From: Ilyomonas sp964249755
GTDB lineage: Bacteria > Bacteroidota > Bacteroidia > Chitinophagales > Chitinophagaceae
NCBI GenBank assembly: GCA_964249755.1
Contig: CAXUDB010000006.1
Span: 1-64,000 of the forward strand
Reading direction: 5' to 3'
Length of the DNA: 64,000 nt
The position numbers and the translations under genes are program-made. How positions within the stretch are numbered: position 1 is the first letter of the stretch; the number at the start of each line of letters is the position of its first letter. The notes beneath the pieces were generated by a model, which saw nothing but the letters and a program-made list of their open reading frames with translations, searched no databases and had not been told where the DNA came from. Of this stretch, positions 62,733-64,000 are shown one piece after another.

Positions 62733-64000
62733 GTGAAGAAACTAATTTTAATTGCTTTCCTTTTTTTATACTGCTACAGTTTTTGCCAATCTTCATACCT
62801 GCCTCACGGATTTAGAAAATATGTCACAGACCATTGTCTAATTTGTAATAAAAAGCCTGCTGACTCGGTAAAGTTTATCTATATAAATAACCAGACAACA
62901 AATGCTGATATCAGTTTTCATAACTGCCATGTGTTTTATTATAAAGGCACTGAAGATTCAGCCTATAAATATGCCTTGTATACATTGTCTTTATTAAAAA
63001 CAAGCAGAGGTGACAAAAGAAATGTTGCTGCTAAAATCATTAATGCAAAAATTCTATACAGTAAGAATCTGTTAACCCAATCTTTAACTGAATTCCTGAA
63101 CATCTCCGGAGATTCTCTTTTAGAAGCTGATGTAAAAAGTTACCTAGATATCAATATCGGATCTATCTATGCTGACCTAGAAGACTATACGCACGCCATA
63201 CCTTATCTGGAAAGTGCGATCAACAAACACAGCCTGAAGGATAGCATTAGTTTACGAATTGCATATAACAATATCGGTCTTTGTTATTTATGTTTAAAAA
63301 AAATAAAAAAGGCTGAATATTTTTTTGACAAAAGCATTACTGTGGCAAAGCGGTTGAGGGATACTTTAGGGTTAGCATACTTATATACAAACATAGCCAA
63401 CCAATATTACGAACAGTACCAGGATCAACTTGCCATAAAATACTTTACAGCTGCTTTGCATTATGCTCTTTCGAGTAAAGATTTTGTAATAAAACAGATT
63501 GCTTATCAGAACATGGCAGTGATTTCCGAAAATAAAAAGGATTACAAGTCAGCTGTGGCTTATCGGAAGTTTTATGAGGAACAGCATGATAGTCTTTACA
63601 ATCGTGATAATGTATGGGGCACGGCAGAAGAGAAAAATAAACTTGATTCGCAATTGCATGCACGTGAAGTGGAACTGGCTGTTCAAAAGAACAAATTACA
63701 GGGTTTGGAATTGGACAAACAAAGAGGAAATTTTTTCATAGCTCTTTGCGCTTCCCTTGCATTCCTGTCCTTTTTTCTTTTTGCTTACTATGGTTACCGG
63801 CAAAAGAACAAGCAGAACACAATTATTACGGTGCAGCGCGAACAACTGAATGCATTAAATCATACAAAAGACCAATTGTTTTCTGTGGTGGCACATGACC
63901 TGAGAACGCCGGTGCAAACATTGAGGGTAACATTAAATAAACTAAAGAAAGCTTTACACAATCAAAATATCAGTGAGGCAGAGCAAGTATCAATCGACAT
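62733..64000 (+). CDS. TPR sensor histidine kinase (cut by window end)
   Basis: The frame opens at a GTG (62733) directly after AAAGGAG and has no ATG in phase; 422 codons are visible. A signal sequence (KKLILIAFLFLYCYSFCQS) is followed by tetratricopeptide-like helices (IAYNNIGLCYLCLKKIKKAE, LYTNIANQYYEQYQDQLAI). A coiled-coil segment (LDSQLHAREVELAVQKNKLQ), one membrane helix (FFIALCASLAFLSFFLFAYY) and the HisKA box LFSVVAHDLRTPVQTL complete it. The ATPase domain is outside the window. Kinases of this kind sense periplasmic signals and usually pair with a LytTR or LuxR response regulator. It starts 41 bp after the unknown gene and may be co-transcribed with it. Confidence 0.9.
   Translation, partial: MKKLILIAFLFLYCYSFCQSSYLPHGFRKYVTDHCLICNKKPADSVKFIYINNQTTNADISFHNCHVFYYKGTEDSAYKYALYTLSLLKTSRGDKRNVAAKIINAKILYSKNLLTQSLTEFLNISGDSLLEADVKSYLDINIGSIYADLEDYTHAIPYLESAINKHSLKDSISLRIAYNNIGLCYLCLKKIKKAEYFFDKSITVAKRLRDTLGLAYLYTNIANQYYEQYQDQLAIKYFTAALHYALSSKDFVIKQIAYQNMAVISENKKDYKSAVAYRKFYEEQHDSLYNRDNVWGTAEEKNKLDSQLHAREVELAVQKNKLQGLELDKQRGNFFIALCASLAFLSFFLFAYYGYRQKNKQNTIITVQREQLNALNHTKDQLFSVVAHDLRTPVQTLRVTLNKLKKALHNQNISEAEQVSID

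Overview
The window comes from a bacterium of the phylum Bacteroidota, most likely family Chitinophagaceae. The evidence is an adjacent SusC/SusD pair, a one-protein hybrid two-component regulator (HTCS), two secreted proteins with type IX secretion C-terminal domains, many lipoprotein signals, FG-GAP/VCBS proteins, FtsX-type permeases with MacB-like periplasmic domains, and A/T-rich translation leaders with little use of Shine-Dalgarno sites. No rRNA, tRNA, CRISPR array or intact transposase was recognised.

Layout. 1-4 kb: the N-terminus of a membrane protein, then two T9SS cargo proteins flanking an NTF2-like protein. 4-9.6 kb: a conserved unknown protein behind an 11-bp repeat array, several decayed genes, and an EndoH-like GH18 lipoprotein with a beta/gamma-crystallin-like tail. 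9.6-14.7 kb: a compact ribose-type sugar ABC importer operon ending in a mannitol-dehydrogenase-family oxidoreductase. 14.8-42 kb: a polysaccharide-utilisation-type locus with HTCS, SusC, SusD, an FG-GAP/ASPIC-UnbV lipoprotein, a vanadium haloperoxidase/PAP2-type lipoprotein, GH18, a probable (alpha/alpha)6-barrel glycosidase, two GH92 enzymes, an SGNH hydrolase and a GH2 beta-galactosidase. Together with the EndoH-like enzyme this set suits glycoprotein N-glycan use: release by GH18, mannose trimming by GH92 and galactose removal by GH2. That substrate is inferred.

42-50 kb: an MFS pump remnant, then a redox/quinone-stress type group (DoxX, NAD(P)-binding protein, ABM monooxygenase, MarR, EVE, VOC), a CPBP protease remnant, an FtsX/AraC fusion scar and an intact FtsX-type permease. 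50-56 kb: two serine hydrolases of the beta-lactamase fold and a membrane-anchored AraC regulator. The two hydrolase genes share a palindromic operator-like site about 55 bp before their starts.

56.8-61.5 kb: seven minus-strand genes, mostly of unknown function. They include a GH108-type peptidoglycan hydrolase, a membrane lipoprotein with a duplicated two-helix module, a small lipoprotein and a small protein with a His-Gly / Cys arrangement like caspase-fold peptidases. This is the best candidate for an undescribed system, perhaps a lysis or envelope-attack module. A divergent unknown gene and a TPR sensor histidine kinase (cut by the window end) follow. Decay is widespread: at least seven broken genes are visible, two of them deletion scars joining unrelated genes.
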